DNA of 64,000 bases. It comes from an uncultured bacterium. GTDB lineage: Bacteria > Pseudomonadota > Gammaproteobacteria > Burkholderiales > Burkholderiaceae_C. Position 1 is the stretch's first letter; the number at the start of each line of letters is the position of its first letter. A program made the position numbers and the translations under genes. Below are positions 49,470-58,008 of the stretch, one piece after another. The notes beneath the pieces are model-generated. The model was not told where the DNA came from. It ran no database searches and worked only from the letters and a program-made list of their open reading frames with translations. The DNA is taken from contig CAIYQZ010000044.1 of NCBI GenBank assembly GCA_903928495.1, positions 1 to 64,000 of the forward strand. The letters run 5' to 3'.

Positions 49470-50945
49470 GTCCGCGTCGGGCCGGTTCGGGTTGTTGAAG
49501 CGCACGCCCACCCGCAGGCCCGGTGGGTGGCGACCGGGGTGGGCGTCTTCCATCTTCAGGTCGGCTCCGTGTTGCTGGGCAATTTCGTGCACGATGGCCA
49601 GCCCCAGGCCCGAGCCGTCGACGTTGGTGCCCAAGGCTCGGTAGAAGGGTTGCAACACCAGTTCGCGTTCGTTTTCGGGTATGCCCATGCCGGTGTCTTC
49701 CACCTGCAGTATCTGCACGCCGCTGAACGGGTCGACCAGCACGCGGGCCGTCACCACGCCGCCACTGGGTGTGTAGTTGATGGCGTTGTCCACCAGGTTG
49801 CGCACCAGCTCGCTGAGCAACGTGGGGTTGCCGTCCATCAGGCACTCGGGCGGCACGGTTTGCGGGCCGTCGTAGCCCAGGTCTATCTGCTTGTCCAGCG
49901 CGCGGGGCACGGAGTCTTGCACCACCTCGGTCACGATGCGCGCCAGGTCAATGGTGGCCGTGGGCAGGGTGCGGCCCGTGGTTTCGGCGCGGGCCAGGGC
50001 CAGCAACTGGTTCACCGTGTGTGTGGCGCGCACGCTGGAGCGTGCAATTTGCTGCAGCGAGCGGTGGATTTCCTCGGGCCGAGTTTCGCGCTGCGCCATG
50101 TCGGCTTGCATGCGCAGGCCCGCCAGAGGGGTTTTGAGTTGGTGGGCGGCGTCCGCCAGAAAGCGCTTCTGGGTGCTGAGCGAGGCTTTCAGACGGTTGA
50201 GCAAGTCGTTGATCGACGACACCAATGGCGCAACCTCTTCGGGCACGAACGACTCGTCCAATGGGCTGAGGTCGTCTGGCTTGCGCGCACGGATGCGCTG
50301 TTCCAGGTCGTTCAGCGGACGTATGCCACGCACCAGTGCCAGCCACACCAGCAACACCGCCAGGGGCAGGATGACGAACTGCGGCACCATCACGCCCTTG
50401 ATGATTTCAGTGGCCAGGGTGGAGCGCTTGGCCAGGGTTTCAGCCACCTGCACCAGCAGCAGGTGCTCGGGGTCTGCTTCGTGGCGCATCCAGGTGTAGG
50501 CCACCCGCACGTCGTCGCCACGGATGGCATCGGTTCGCAGCAGCACTTTGCCAGCTTCCGGCTCGGTGTTGTCGGGTGGGCTGGGGAAGTCAGCCTCACC
50601 GCTGACGTGTTCTCCTTTGAAGCCGCGCACCTGGTAGTACACCAGGTCGGCATCGTCGGCCCGCAGAAAGTCCCTGGTCTGACCGGTCAGGTTGAGTTGC
50701 ACTTTGCCCTGTTTGACAGCCACAAACTGGGTGATGGCTTGCAGGTCGTATTCCAGCGCCCGGTCAAACGGTTTGCCCGCAATGCCTTGGGCCACCCACC
50801 AGGTCAGCGCCAGGCTGAGTGGCCACAGCAACAGAAGTGGGGTCAGCATCCAGTCGAGGATTTCCCCGAACAGGCTGCGTTTCTCGCGTTGGAACAGCCC
50901 GAAAGCTGTCAGGCCAGACGCTTCTTCAGCCGGGGATTTTTTCAA
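49467..50945 (-). CDS. Sensor histidine kinase, TctE-like
   Basis: A protein of 492 residues: membrane helix (about 32-52), periplasmic 2CSK-type sensor, a second helix (about 190-210, MVPQFVILPLAVLLVWLAL), HAMP-like linker, His box DAAHQLKTPLAGL, N box RNLVDNAINYTPSGG, and G boxes EDTGMGIPE and GSGLGLAIV. TctE-type sensors respond to tricarboxylates; the signal here is not proven. The start is TTG at 50945, 20 bases inside the regulator gene; no ATG or GTG precedes the first helix. The stop is provided by a dispersed repeat. Confidence 0.9.
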   Translation of the reverse strand: MKKSPAEEASGLTAFGLFQREKRSLFGEILDWMLTPLLLLWPLSLALTWWVAQGIAGKPFDRALEYDLQAITQFVAVKQGKVQLNLTGQTRDFLRADDADLVYYQVRGFKGEHVSGEADFPSPPDNTEPEAGKVLLRTDAIRGDDVRVAYTWMRHEADPEHLLLVQVAETLAKRSTLATEIIKGVMVPQFVILPLAVLLVWLALVRGIRPLNDLEQRIRARKPDDLSPLDESFVPEEVAPLVSSINDLLNRLKASLSTQKRFLADAAHQLKTPLAGLRMQADMAQRETRPEEIHRSLQQIARSSVRATHTVNQLLALARAETTGRTLPTATIDLARIVTEVVQDSVPRALDKQIDLGYDGPQTVPPECLMDGNPTLLSELVRNLVDNAINYTPSGGVVTARVLVDPFSGVQILQVEDTGMGIPENERELVLQPFYRALGTNVDGSGLGLAIVHEIAQQHGADLKMEDAHPGRHPPGLRVGVRFNNPNRPDAD

Positions 50946-51600
50946 GGCAGTAGCCCAAACCGCGCACCGTGGCGATGCGGATGGGGCCCTTCTCGATCTT
51001 CTTGCGCAGGCGGTGGATGTAAACCTCGATGGCGTTGTTGCTCACCTCTTCGCCCCACTCGCAAAGGCGCTCCACCAACTGGTCTTTGCTGACCAGGCGC
51101 CCGGCGCGCTGCAACAGCACCTCCAGCAAACCCAATTCGCGGGCAGACAGTTCGACCATCTTGCCGTCGATGGTGGCCACGCGCCCTGCCTGGTCATAAA
51201 TGAGGGGGCCGTGTTTGATGGTGCTGCTGGCCCCGCCCATCCCGCGCCGGGTGAGCGCACGCACCCTGGCCTCCAGCTCTTGCAGGCTGAAGGGTTTGGC
51301 CATGTAGTCGTCTGCACCGTAGTCCAGCCCTTTGACGCGCTCTTCCACGCTGTCGGCCGCCGTCAGGATGAGCACGGGCAGTGCAGAACCCCGTGACCGC
51401 AGGCGCTTGAGAACTTCCAGCCCGTGCATGCGTGGCAGGCCCAAGTCCAGGATGAGCAGGTCGAATTCGTTGTTCGTCATCAGTGCGGCATCGGCCTCGC
51501 TGCCGCTGGCCACATGATCGACAGCAGCGCCAGCAGCGCGCAGGGTGCGCAACAAGCCGTCTGCCAGCACTTGGTCGTCTTCCGCAATGAGGATTCGCAT
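50926..51600 (-). CDS. OmpR/TctD-type response regulator
   Basis: A protein of 224 residues: receiver domain with AEDDQ (acidic pocket), phosphoacceptor Asp 51 in LILDLGLPRM, and the Lys in YMAKPFSLQE; then a winged-helix DNA-binding domain ending VRGLGYCLE. ATG 51600 has AAGGAA 7 bases upstream. Overlaps the kinase gene, so the pair is co-expressed. No tct transporter genes are in the window, hence target genes are unknown. Confidence 0.93.
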   Translation of the reverse strand: MRILIAEDDQVLADGLLRTLRAAGAAVDHVASGSEADAALMTNNEFDLLILDLGLPRMHGLEVLKRLRSRGSALPVLILTAADSVEERVKGLDYGADDYMAKPFSLQELEARVRALTRRGMGGASSTIKHGPLIYDQAGRVATIDGKMVELSARELGLLEVLLQRAGRLVSKDQLVERLCEWGEEVSNNAIEVYIHRLRKKIEKGPIRIATVRGLGYCLEKIPG

Positions 51601-51706
51601 CCGGTGTTCCTTTGGGGCTGGGTCGTGGGCTGTTCGGAAGTCGGAGCGCATTTTAGGGGTGGTCGCCCAGGAATTTGGTGCGGGCTTTCCCCTGTGTCGG
51701 CGGTGT

Positions 51707-52213
51707 TCAGCTGTCTTGTGTGTAGGCCTCGAGCCCGAGGGACACCACGGTGGCCACATCGTCGCCCACCAGGCTGCGGAATTCGGCTTGCGCACTCTGC
51801 ACGGCCCTGGCAAACGCGGCCAGCCAGTCCAGGCCGAGTGGGGTGAACACCACGCGACGGGCCCGACGGTCCAACGGATCGGCCTGGCGCTCGACCAGGC
51901 CCCACGCCTCGCATTGGTCGACCAGGTCAGCCATGGCCTGTTTGCTCATGCGCGCGCGCTGCGCAAGGTCGGTCAGGCGCGCACCTTCCAGAGGCAGGTG
52001 CCGTGTGATGTGGATGTGCGCCGCCCCGATCTGCGCGCGCGCCGCCAGGTTGGACAACGCGAGGGGGGCATCCACATCGGTCGTCATCAGTGACAGCACC
52101 CTTTGCTCAAAGCGCTGTTGCGCCAATAGCAGCAAGTGGCCCAGGTGGCTGTGACGCCACAGGTGAGCCGTGGCTGTGGCAATCGATGAAGGTGAAGTGT
52201 TGGGCAGTGGCAT
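51707..52213 (-). CDS. MarR family transcriptional regulator
   Basis: A protein of 168 residues. The winged helix is visible as LTDLAQRARMSKQAMADLVDQCEAWGLVER with the wing DPLDRRARRVVFT, in mid protein. MarR proteins are dimeric repressors released by small ligands. It is divergent from recA; no clear self-operator was identified in the 129-base gap. Ligand and regulon unknown. Confidence 0.87.
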   Translation of the reverse strand: MPLPNTSPSSIATATAHLWRHSHLGHLLLLAQQRFEQRVLSLMTTDVDAPLALSNLAARAQIGAAHIHITRHLPLEGARLTDLAQRARMSKQAMADLVDQCEAWGLVERQADPLDRRARRVVFTPLGLDWLAAFARAVQSAQAEFRSLVGDDVATVVSLGLEAYTQDS

Positions 52214-52273
52214 TTTGATCAGGCAAACTGACTAAATATTCTATTCACAACTGCCAAAGTGACGATTAGACTG

Positions 52274-52289
52274 CTGTACAAGCATCCAG
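52274..52289. promoter_or_regulatory. Candidate LexA (SOS) box upstream of recA
   Basis: CTGTACAAGCATCCAG fits the CTGT-N8-ACAG pattern with one mismatch in the right half (CCAG). It lies 54-69 bases before the recA ATG, a usual position for LexA control. Confidence 0.55.
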
Positions 52290-52342
52290 CCTGTTTGAAA
52301 AAACATGGATGCAATGTTCAACTCCACACCCCGAGGCCCGCC

Positions 52343-53398
52343 ATGGAAACCACTGCCAAACCCGTCAACGCCGAAAAAGCCAAAGCACTGCAAGCCGCCC
52401 TGGCGCAGATCGAAAAACAGTTCGGCAAAGGCACCATCATGCGGCTGGGCGCCGGTGAGGTGATTGAAGACATCCAAGTGGTGTCCACCGGCTCGCTGGG
52501 TCTCGATGTCGCGCTGGGCGTCGGCGGTCTGCCCCGTGGCCGCGTGGTCGAAATTTATGGCCCCGAGTCATCTGGCAAAACCACGCTCACCCTGCAAGTG
52601 GTGGCCGAGATGCAAAAGCTGGGCGGCACCTGTGCCTTTGTGGATGCCGAACACGCACTCGACATCCAGTACGCCCAGGCCTTGGGCGTCAACCTGCAAG
52701 ACATGCTCATTTCCCAGCCCGACACGGGCGAGCAGGCCCTGGAAATTGTGGACAGCCTGGTGCGCTCGGCAGCGGTGGACCTGATCATCGTGGACTCAGT
52801 GGCGGCGCTCACCCCCAAGGCCGAGCTGGAAGGCGAGATGGGCGACAGCCTGCCCGGCCTGCAAGCCCGCCTGATGAGCCAGGCGTTGCGCAAACTGACC
52901 GCAACCATCAAAAAGGCCAATTGCACGGTCATTTTCATCAACCAGATCCGCATGAAGATCGGTGTGATGTTTGGCAGCCCCGAAACCACGACGGGCGGCA
53001 ACGCGTTGAAGTTTTACTCGTCGGTGCGTCTCGACATCCGCCGCGTGGGCTCCATCAAAAAAGGCGACGAGGTGATCGGCAGCGAAACCAAGGTGAAGGT
53101 CGTCAAAAACAAGGTGGCTTCACCTTTCAAAACGGCCGAGTTCGACATCATGTACGGCCAAGGCATCAGCCGTGAGGGCGAAATCATCGACCTGGCGGTG
53201 GCCAACAACCTCATCGAAAAATCCGGAGCCTGGTACGCCTACCAAGGTGAAAAAATCGGCCAGGGCCGCGACAACGCACGCGAGTTCTTGCGTGAAAACC
53301 GCGCCTTGGCCCATGAAATTGAGAACAAAGTGCGCGCTGCCTTGGGCGTGCCACTGCTGCCCGCATCGTCGCAAGGCAAGGACACGGCGGCCGAATGA
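52343..53398 (+). CDS. recA: Recombinase RecA
   Basis: A protein of 351 residues that forms ATP-dependent filaments on single-stranded DNA for recombination and LexA cleavage. Walker [10 protein letters not shown] and Walker [11 protein letters not shown] are intact. The L2 region reads [19 protein letters not shown] 52343 begins [16 protein letters not shown]; the longer frame upstream starts before the SOS-box region and is unlikely. The stop overlaps recX by 4 bases. Confidence 0.97.
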   Translation: METTAKPVNAEKAKALQAALAQIEKQFGKGTIMRLGAGEVIEDIQVVSTGSLGLDVALGVGGLPRGRVVEIYGPESSGKTTLTLQVVAEMQKLGGTCAFVDAEHALDIQYAQALGVNLQDMLISQPDTGEQALEIVDSLVRSAAVDLIIVDSVAALTPKAELEGEMGDSLPGLQARLMSQALRKLTATIKKANCTVIFINQIRMKIGVMFGSPETTTGGNALKFYSSVRLDIRRVGSIKKGDEVIGSETKVKVVKNKVASPFKTAEFDIMYGQGISREGEIIDLAVANNLIEKSGAWYAYQGEKIGQGRDNAREFLRENRALAHEIENKVRAALGVPLLPASSQGKDTAAE

Positions 53399-53868
53399 GC
53401 CTGGGGGGCCGCACAGGGCAGGTCTTGTCGCTGAAGGGGCGGGCGCTCAAGGCGCTGTCCCAGCGCGAACACTCGCGGGCCGAGTTGCTGAAAAAACTCA
53501 AACCACATGTGGGCCCCGAGGATGACCTGCCTGCGTTGCTGGACCAGCTCACCGAGCAGGGTTGGATCAGCGAAGCGCGCGTGGCACAAAGCGTGGTGCA
53601 CCGCCGTGCCGGGCGGTTGGGTGCCGGACGGCTCAAGCAGGAATTGCAAGCCAAGGGGCTCGCCCCGGAACTGGTGTCGTCCACGGTGGCTGAACTGGCC
53701 CAAACCGAACTGGCCCGCGCCGTGGCGGTGTGGCAGAAAAAGTTTGGGATTCCGGCCTCTGACCCTAAAACCCGCGCCACCCAAGCGCGGTTTTTGTTGG
53801 GACGGGGGTTTGCGCCCGGCGTGGTCAGCCGCGTGTTACGAGCCGACCCCGACGATGGGCTGGATTAA
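53395..53868 (+). CDS. recX: Regulatory protein RecX
   Basis: A small helical protein of 157 residues that caps and limits RecA filaments. Features: [19 protein letters not shown], the second helical repeat [16 protein letters not shown], and [13 protein letters not shown]. It starts inside the recA stop (ATGA), the common arrangement. Its own TAA is the first part of a dispersed repeat copy. Confidence 0.92.
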   Translation: MSLGGRTGQVLSLKGRALKALSQREHSRAELLKKLKPHVGPEDDLPALLDQLTEQGWISEARVAQSVVHRRAGRLGAGRLKQELQAKGLAPELVSSTVAELAQTELARAVAVWQKKFGIPASDPKTRATQARFLLGRGFAPGVVSRVLRADPDDGLD

Positions 53869-53927
53869 ATTTAAAGCCTTTCAGGCCTCTGGCGCTTGAT
53901 GGTATTGAGTTTGCAGCTATACAAACA
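53865..53927 (+). repeat. Dispersed ~65-bp repeat after recX
   Basis: TTAAATTTAAAGCCTTTCAG, GCCTCTGGCGCTTGATGGTA, TTGAGTTTGCAGCTATACAA. It aligns nearly base for base with the reference copy. Its first TAA is the recX stop. The right end comes within 7 bases of the convergent argC stop. Confidence 0.85.
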
Positions 53928-53933
53928 GCGGCT

Positions 53934-54866
53934 TCACACGCCCAGCATCAACTTCAGGTTTTGCACGGCCGCGCCGCTGGCGCCTTTGCCCAGGTTGTCC
54001 AGCCGTGCCACCAGTACTGCGTGGCGGTGGGCTGCGGTGCCAAACACGCGGATTTCAAGTCGGTTGGTGTCGTTCAGTGCCAGGGCGTCCAACTTGCCGG
54101 ATTCCGTGGCGGGAAGCACGCTGACCATGCCGCCTTGCGCTGCGCTGGGCGCGTAGTGAGCCACCAAAGCCTGGTGCAGGTCATCGGCGGTGACGTTGCC
54201 GGGCAGCTCATCCAAATGCAGTGGCAGTTGCACCAGCATGCCCTGGCGGAAGTTGCCTACCGACGGCACAAACACCGGGCGACGGGTCAGCCCCGTCATG
54301 GTCATGATTTCCGGTATGTGTTTGTGCGCCAAACCGAGTGCGTACAACTCAAACAGCGGTGCGGTGCCCGCTTCATAAGCCTCGATCATGGGACGGCCAC
54401 CGCCTGAATACCCGCTCACGGCAGGGAGTACCACGGGGTGGTCAGCAGGCACCAGGCCATAGGCCACCAGCGGGTGCAGCAAGCCGATGGCACCTGTGGC
54501 GTAACAGCCGGGGTTGGCCACGCGGCGGGCTCTGATGACGGCACTGTGCTGCGCGGCAGACAACTCAGGAAAACCATAGACCCAGCCGGGAGCCACGCGG
54601 TGCGCCGTCGATGCATCGATCACGCGGGGTGCGGTTTGCCCGGCCGCATCCAGCGCATCAACCAAGGCCACGGTTTCGCGTGCTGCATCGTCGTGCAAAC
54701 ACAAAATGACCACATCGGCCTGCGCCAGCAAGGCTTTCTTGGCATCGGGATTTTTTCGATCTTCATGCGCAATGCTCAGCAATTCAATGCCGGGCATGTC
54801 GGCCAGTTGTTCGCGGATTTGCAAGCCAGTGGTGCCGGCTTCGCCGTCTATGAAAACACGTGCCAT
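53934..54866 (-). CDS. argC: N-acetyl-gamma-glutamyl-phosphate reductase (short type)
   Basis: An NADPH-dependent enzyme of 310 residues for the third step of arginine synthesis. The nucleotide site is [13 protein letters not shown], the catalytic Cys is in NPGCYATG, and HKHIPEI is the second active-site region. This is the short type-2 form (E. coli has the longer type 1). ATG 54866. The upstream region has an inverted repeat and a partial dispersed repeat. Confidence 0.92.
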   Translation of the reverse strand: MARVFIDGEAGTTGLQIREQLADMPGIELLSIAHEDRKNPDAKKALLAQADVVILCLHDDAARETVALVDALDAAGQTAPRVIDASTAHRVAPGWVYGFPELSAAQHSAVIRARRVANPGCYATGAIGLLHPLVAYGLVPADHPVVLPAVSGYSGGGRPMIEAYEAGTAPLFELYALGLAHKHIPEIMTMTGLTRRPVFVPSVGNFRQGMLVQLPLHLDELPGNVTADDLHQALVAHYAPSAAQGGMVSVLPATESGKLDALALNDTNRLEIRVFGTAAHRHAVLVARLDNLGKGASGAAVQNLKLMLGV

Positions 54867-54886
54867 GAGAACCTTTGCAGGTAAAT

Positions 54887-54906
54887 ACATGCGTGTATGC
54901 GCATGT
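54887..54906. promoter_or_regulatory. Inverted repeat upstream of argC
   Basis: ACATGCG and CGCATGT are separated by 6 bases, 21-40 bases upstream of the argC ATG. Possible operator; it does not look like an ArgR box. Regulator unknown. Confidence 0.3.
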
Positions 54907-54907
54907 T

Positions 54908-54938
54908 TGCTATCAAAATGCTTGTCAGATTGGCACAA
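54908..54938 (-). repeat. Partial dispersed repeat upstream of argC
   Basis: On the minus strand CTGACAAGCATTTTGATAGC resembles the right half of the reference copy (CTGACAAGCGTTTGTAGC). Same orientation as argC. The left half is missing. Confidence 0.35.
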
Positions 54939-55088
54939 GGTTTGTGCGTTGCACCATGATACATTCCGCGACGGTGCGTCACGCGCCCACATTTTGTGAC
55001 TCCGTGCAGCGGCTGAACACAACCACTTGCCAATGAATTGCCGAATGTCTGGCCGACGCTTTCACTGTCGACTCTTGAGAGACCATCC

Positions 55089-56252
<1,164 letters not shown>

Positions 56253-56257
56253 GCAAC

Positions 56258-57151
56258 ATGTCGATCTACATCAACAAAAACACCAAAGTCATCACCCAAG
56301 GCATCACGGGCAAAACCGGCCAATTCCACACCGAAAAGTGTCAGGAATACGCGAACGGCAAAGAGTGCTTCGTGGCGGGTGTGAACCCCAAGAAGGCCGG
56401 CGAGAAGATTTTCGACATCCCAATCTACGCCTCAGTCAAAGAAGCGGCCTCTGAGACCGGCGCCACGGTTTCCGTGATCTACGTGCCACCCGCAGGCGCA
56501 GCCGCTGCCATCTGGGAAGCCGTGGAAGCCGATCTGGACTTGGCGATCTGCATCACCGAAGGCATTCCGGTGCGCGACATGCTGGAAGTGCGCAACCGCA
56601 TGAAGGCCAAAGAAGCCGCTGGCGGCAAAAAGACCCTGCTGTTGGGCCCCAACTGCCCTGGTCTGATCACGCCTGACGAAATCAAGATCGGCATCATGCC
56701 CGGTCACATTCACCGCAAAGGCCGCATCGGCGTGGTGTCTCGCTCCGGCACGCTGACATATGAAGCCGTGGCACAGTTGACCGAAATCGGCCTGGGCCAG
56801 TCCAGCGCCGTGGGCATCGGTGGTGACCCCATCAATGGCCTGAAGCACATCGATGTGATGCGTGCCTTCAACGACGACCCCGACACCGATGCCGTGATCA
56901 TGATTGGTGAAATCGGTGGTCCCGATGAGGCTGAAGCCGCCTGCTGGTGCAAAGCCAACATGAAGAAACCCATCGTGGGCTTCATCGCTGGCGTGACGGC
57001 CCCTCCCGGCAAACGCATGGGCCATGCCGGTGCGTTGATCTCTGGCGGTGCCGACACGGCCGATGCCAAACTGGCTGTCATGGAAGAATGTGGCTTCAAA
57101 GTCACGCGCAACCCGTCCGAAATGGCCAAGTTGCTCAAAGCCATGCTCTGA
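56258..57151 (+). CDS. sucD: Succinyl-CoA ligase, alpha subunit
   Basis: The CoA-binding subunit of 297 residues. It starts MSIYINKNTKVITQGITGKT. It carries VNPKKAG and the phospho-His loop in GHAGALISGG. It pairs with SucC as an alpha-beta unit. A strong terminator follows about 50 bases after the stop. Confidence 0.97.
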   Translation: MSIYINKNTKVITQGITGKTGQFHTEKCQEYANGKECFVAGVNPKKAGEKIFDIPIYASVKEAASETGATVSVIYVPPAGAAAAIWEAVEADLDLAICITEGIPVRDMLEVRNRMKAKEAAGGKKTLLLGPNCPGLITPDEIKIGIMPGHIHRKGRIGVVSRSGTLTYEAVAQLTEIGLGQSSAVGIGGDPINGLKHIDVMRAFNDDPDTDAVIMIGEIGGPDEAEAACWCKANMKKPIVGFIAGVTAPPGKRMGHAGALISGGADTADAKLAVMEECGFKVTRNPSEMAKLLKAML

Positions 57152-57201
57152 TTGGGCGTGCGTTGCGGCTTTCCCCAACGGACAGCCGCCACATTGGATG
57201 G

Positions 57202-57235
57202 AAAATGGCAGCGCACATTCGCTGCCATTTTTTTT
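57202..57235 (+). terminator. Intrinsic terminator of sucCD
   Basis: A 12-bp stem AAAATGGCAGCG / CGCTGCCATTTT with a 6-base loop runs into a stretch of T. It clearly ends the sucCD transcript. It is followed at once by the terC Shine-Dalgarno (GGGAG). Confidence 0.95.
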
Positions 57236-57248
57236 GGGAGTTCGTTCG

Positions 57249-57980
57249 GTGGAAGAATTTTTGACAACTCAGTTCTGGCTCGCAGTGGGCCAGATCATCA
57301 TGATCGACATTCTGTTGGGCGGCGACAACGCAGTGGTCATCGCTTTGGCTTGCCGCAAGCTTCCTCCGGCCCAACGCCGTTTGGGCATCTTGTGGGGCAC
57401 GGCTGGCGCGATCGTGCTGCGGGTGATACTGATTGTTTTTGCTCTAGCCCTGCTTGCAGTCCCTTATCTCAAAATTGTGGGAGCCGTATTGCTGGTGTGG
57501 ATCGGCGTGAAGCTGCTGGCCCCGGACGATGAAGACGAGCATGGCAACATCGAGTCCAGTGACAAACTGTGGGCTGCCGTGAAAACCGTGATCGTGGCCG
57601 ACTTGGTCATGAGCATTGACAATGTGATTGCCATTGCTGGCGCGGCCGAAGGCGCAGGCGGTGCTCACAAGATACCGCTTGTCGTTTTCGGCCTGCTGGT
57701 CAGCATACCGATCATCGTGTGGGGTAGCCAGATGGTCATCAAATTGATGGAGCGCTTCCCGGTCATCATCGTGCTGGGTGGTATGTTGTTGGGCTGGATC
57801 GCAGGATCCATGGTGGTGACTGACCCGGCTTTGCTGCCTTACTTGGCCGCTCCAGCGGAAGGAAGTGCAAAGCCTGTCGTCGGGGCCGTGACGAGTTATG
57901 GTGCTGGCGTGGTGGGGGCTTTGCTGGTGCTTGCAGTGGGCACGCTCCTGAAAAAGAAGGGACCGCCAGTCGCCCACTGA
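57249..57980 (+). CDS. TerC-family membrane protein (YjbE-like)
   Basis: An inner-membrane protein of 243 residues with about seven helices. Hallmarks are MIDILLGGDNAVVIALA and VADLVMSIDNVIAIAGA, each with a membrane-embedded Asp, as in TerC proteins linked to manganese export or metal supply of exported enzymes. GTG 57249 is used, with GGGAG about 9 bases before; no ATG suits. The gene lies just behind the sucCD terminator, so it needs its own promoter or readthrough. Confidence 0.88.
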   Translation: MEEFLTTQFWLAVGQIIMIDILLGGDNAVVIALACRKLPPAQRRLGILWGTAGAIVLRVILIVFALALLAVPYLKIVGAVLLVWIGVKLLAPDDEDEHGNIESSDKLWAAVKTVIVADLVMSIDNVIAIAGAAEGAGGAHKIPLVVFGLLVSIPIIVWGSQMVIKLMERFPVIIVLGGMLLGWIAGSMVVTDPALLPYLAAPAEGSAKPVVGAVTSYGAGVVGALLVLAVGTLLKKKGPPVAH

Positions 57981-58008
57981 CAGCCCTGATGCTGGGAGAT
58001 GGGGCAAG

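Noticed and set aside
57430-57475. Possible dispersed-repeat copy inside the TerC gene
   Set aside because: Only short AT-rich words agree, and the encoded helix (VILIVFALALLAVPYLKI) is ordinary for TerC proteins.
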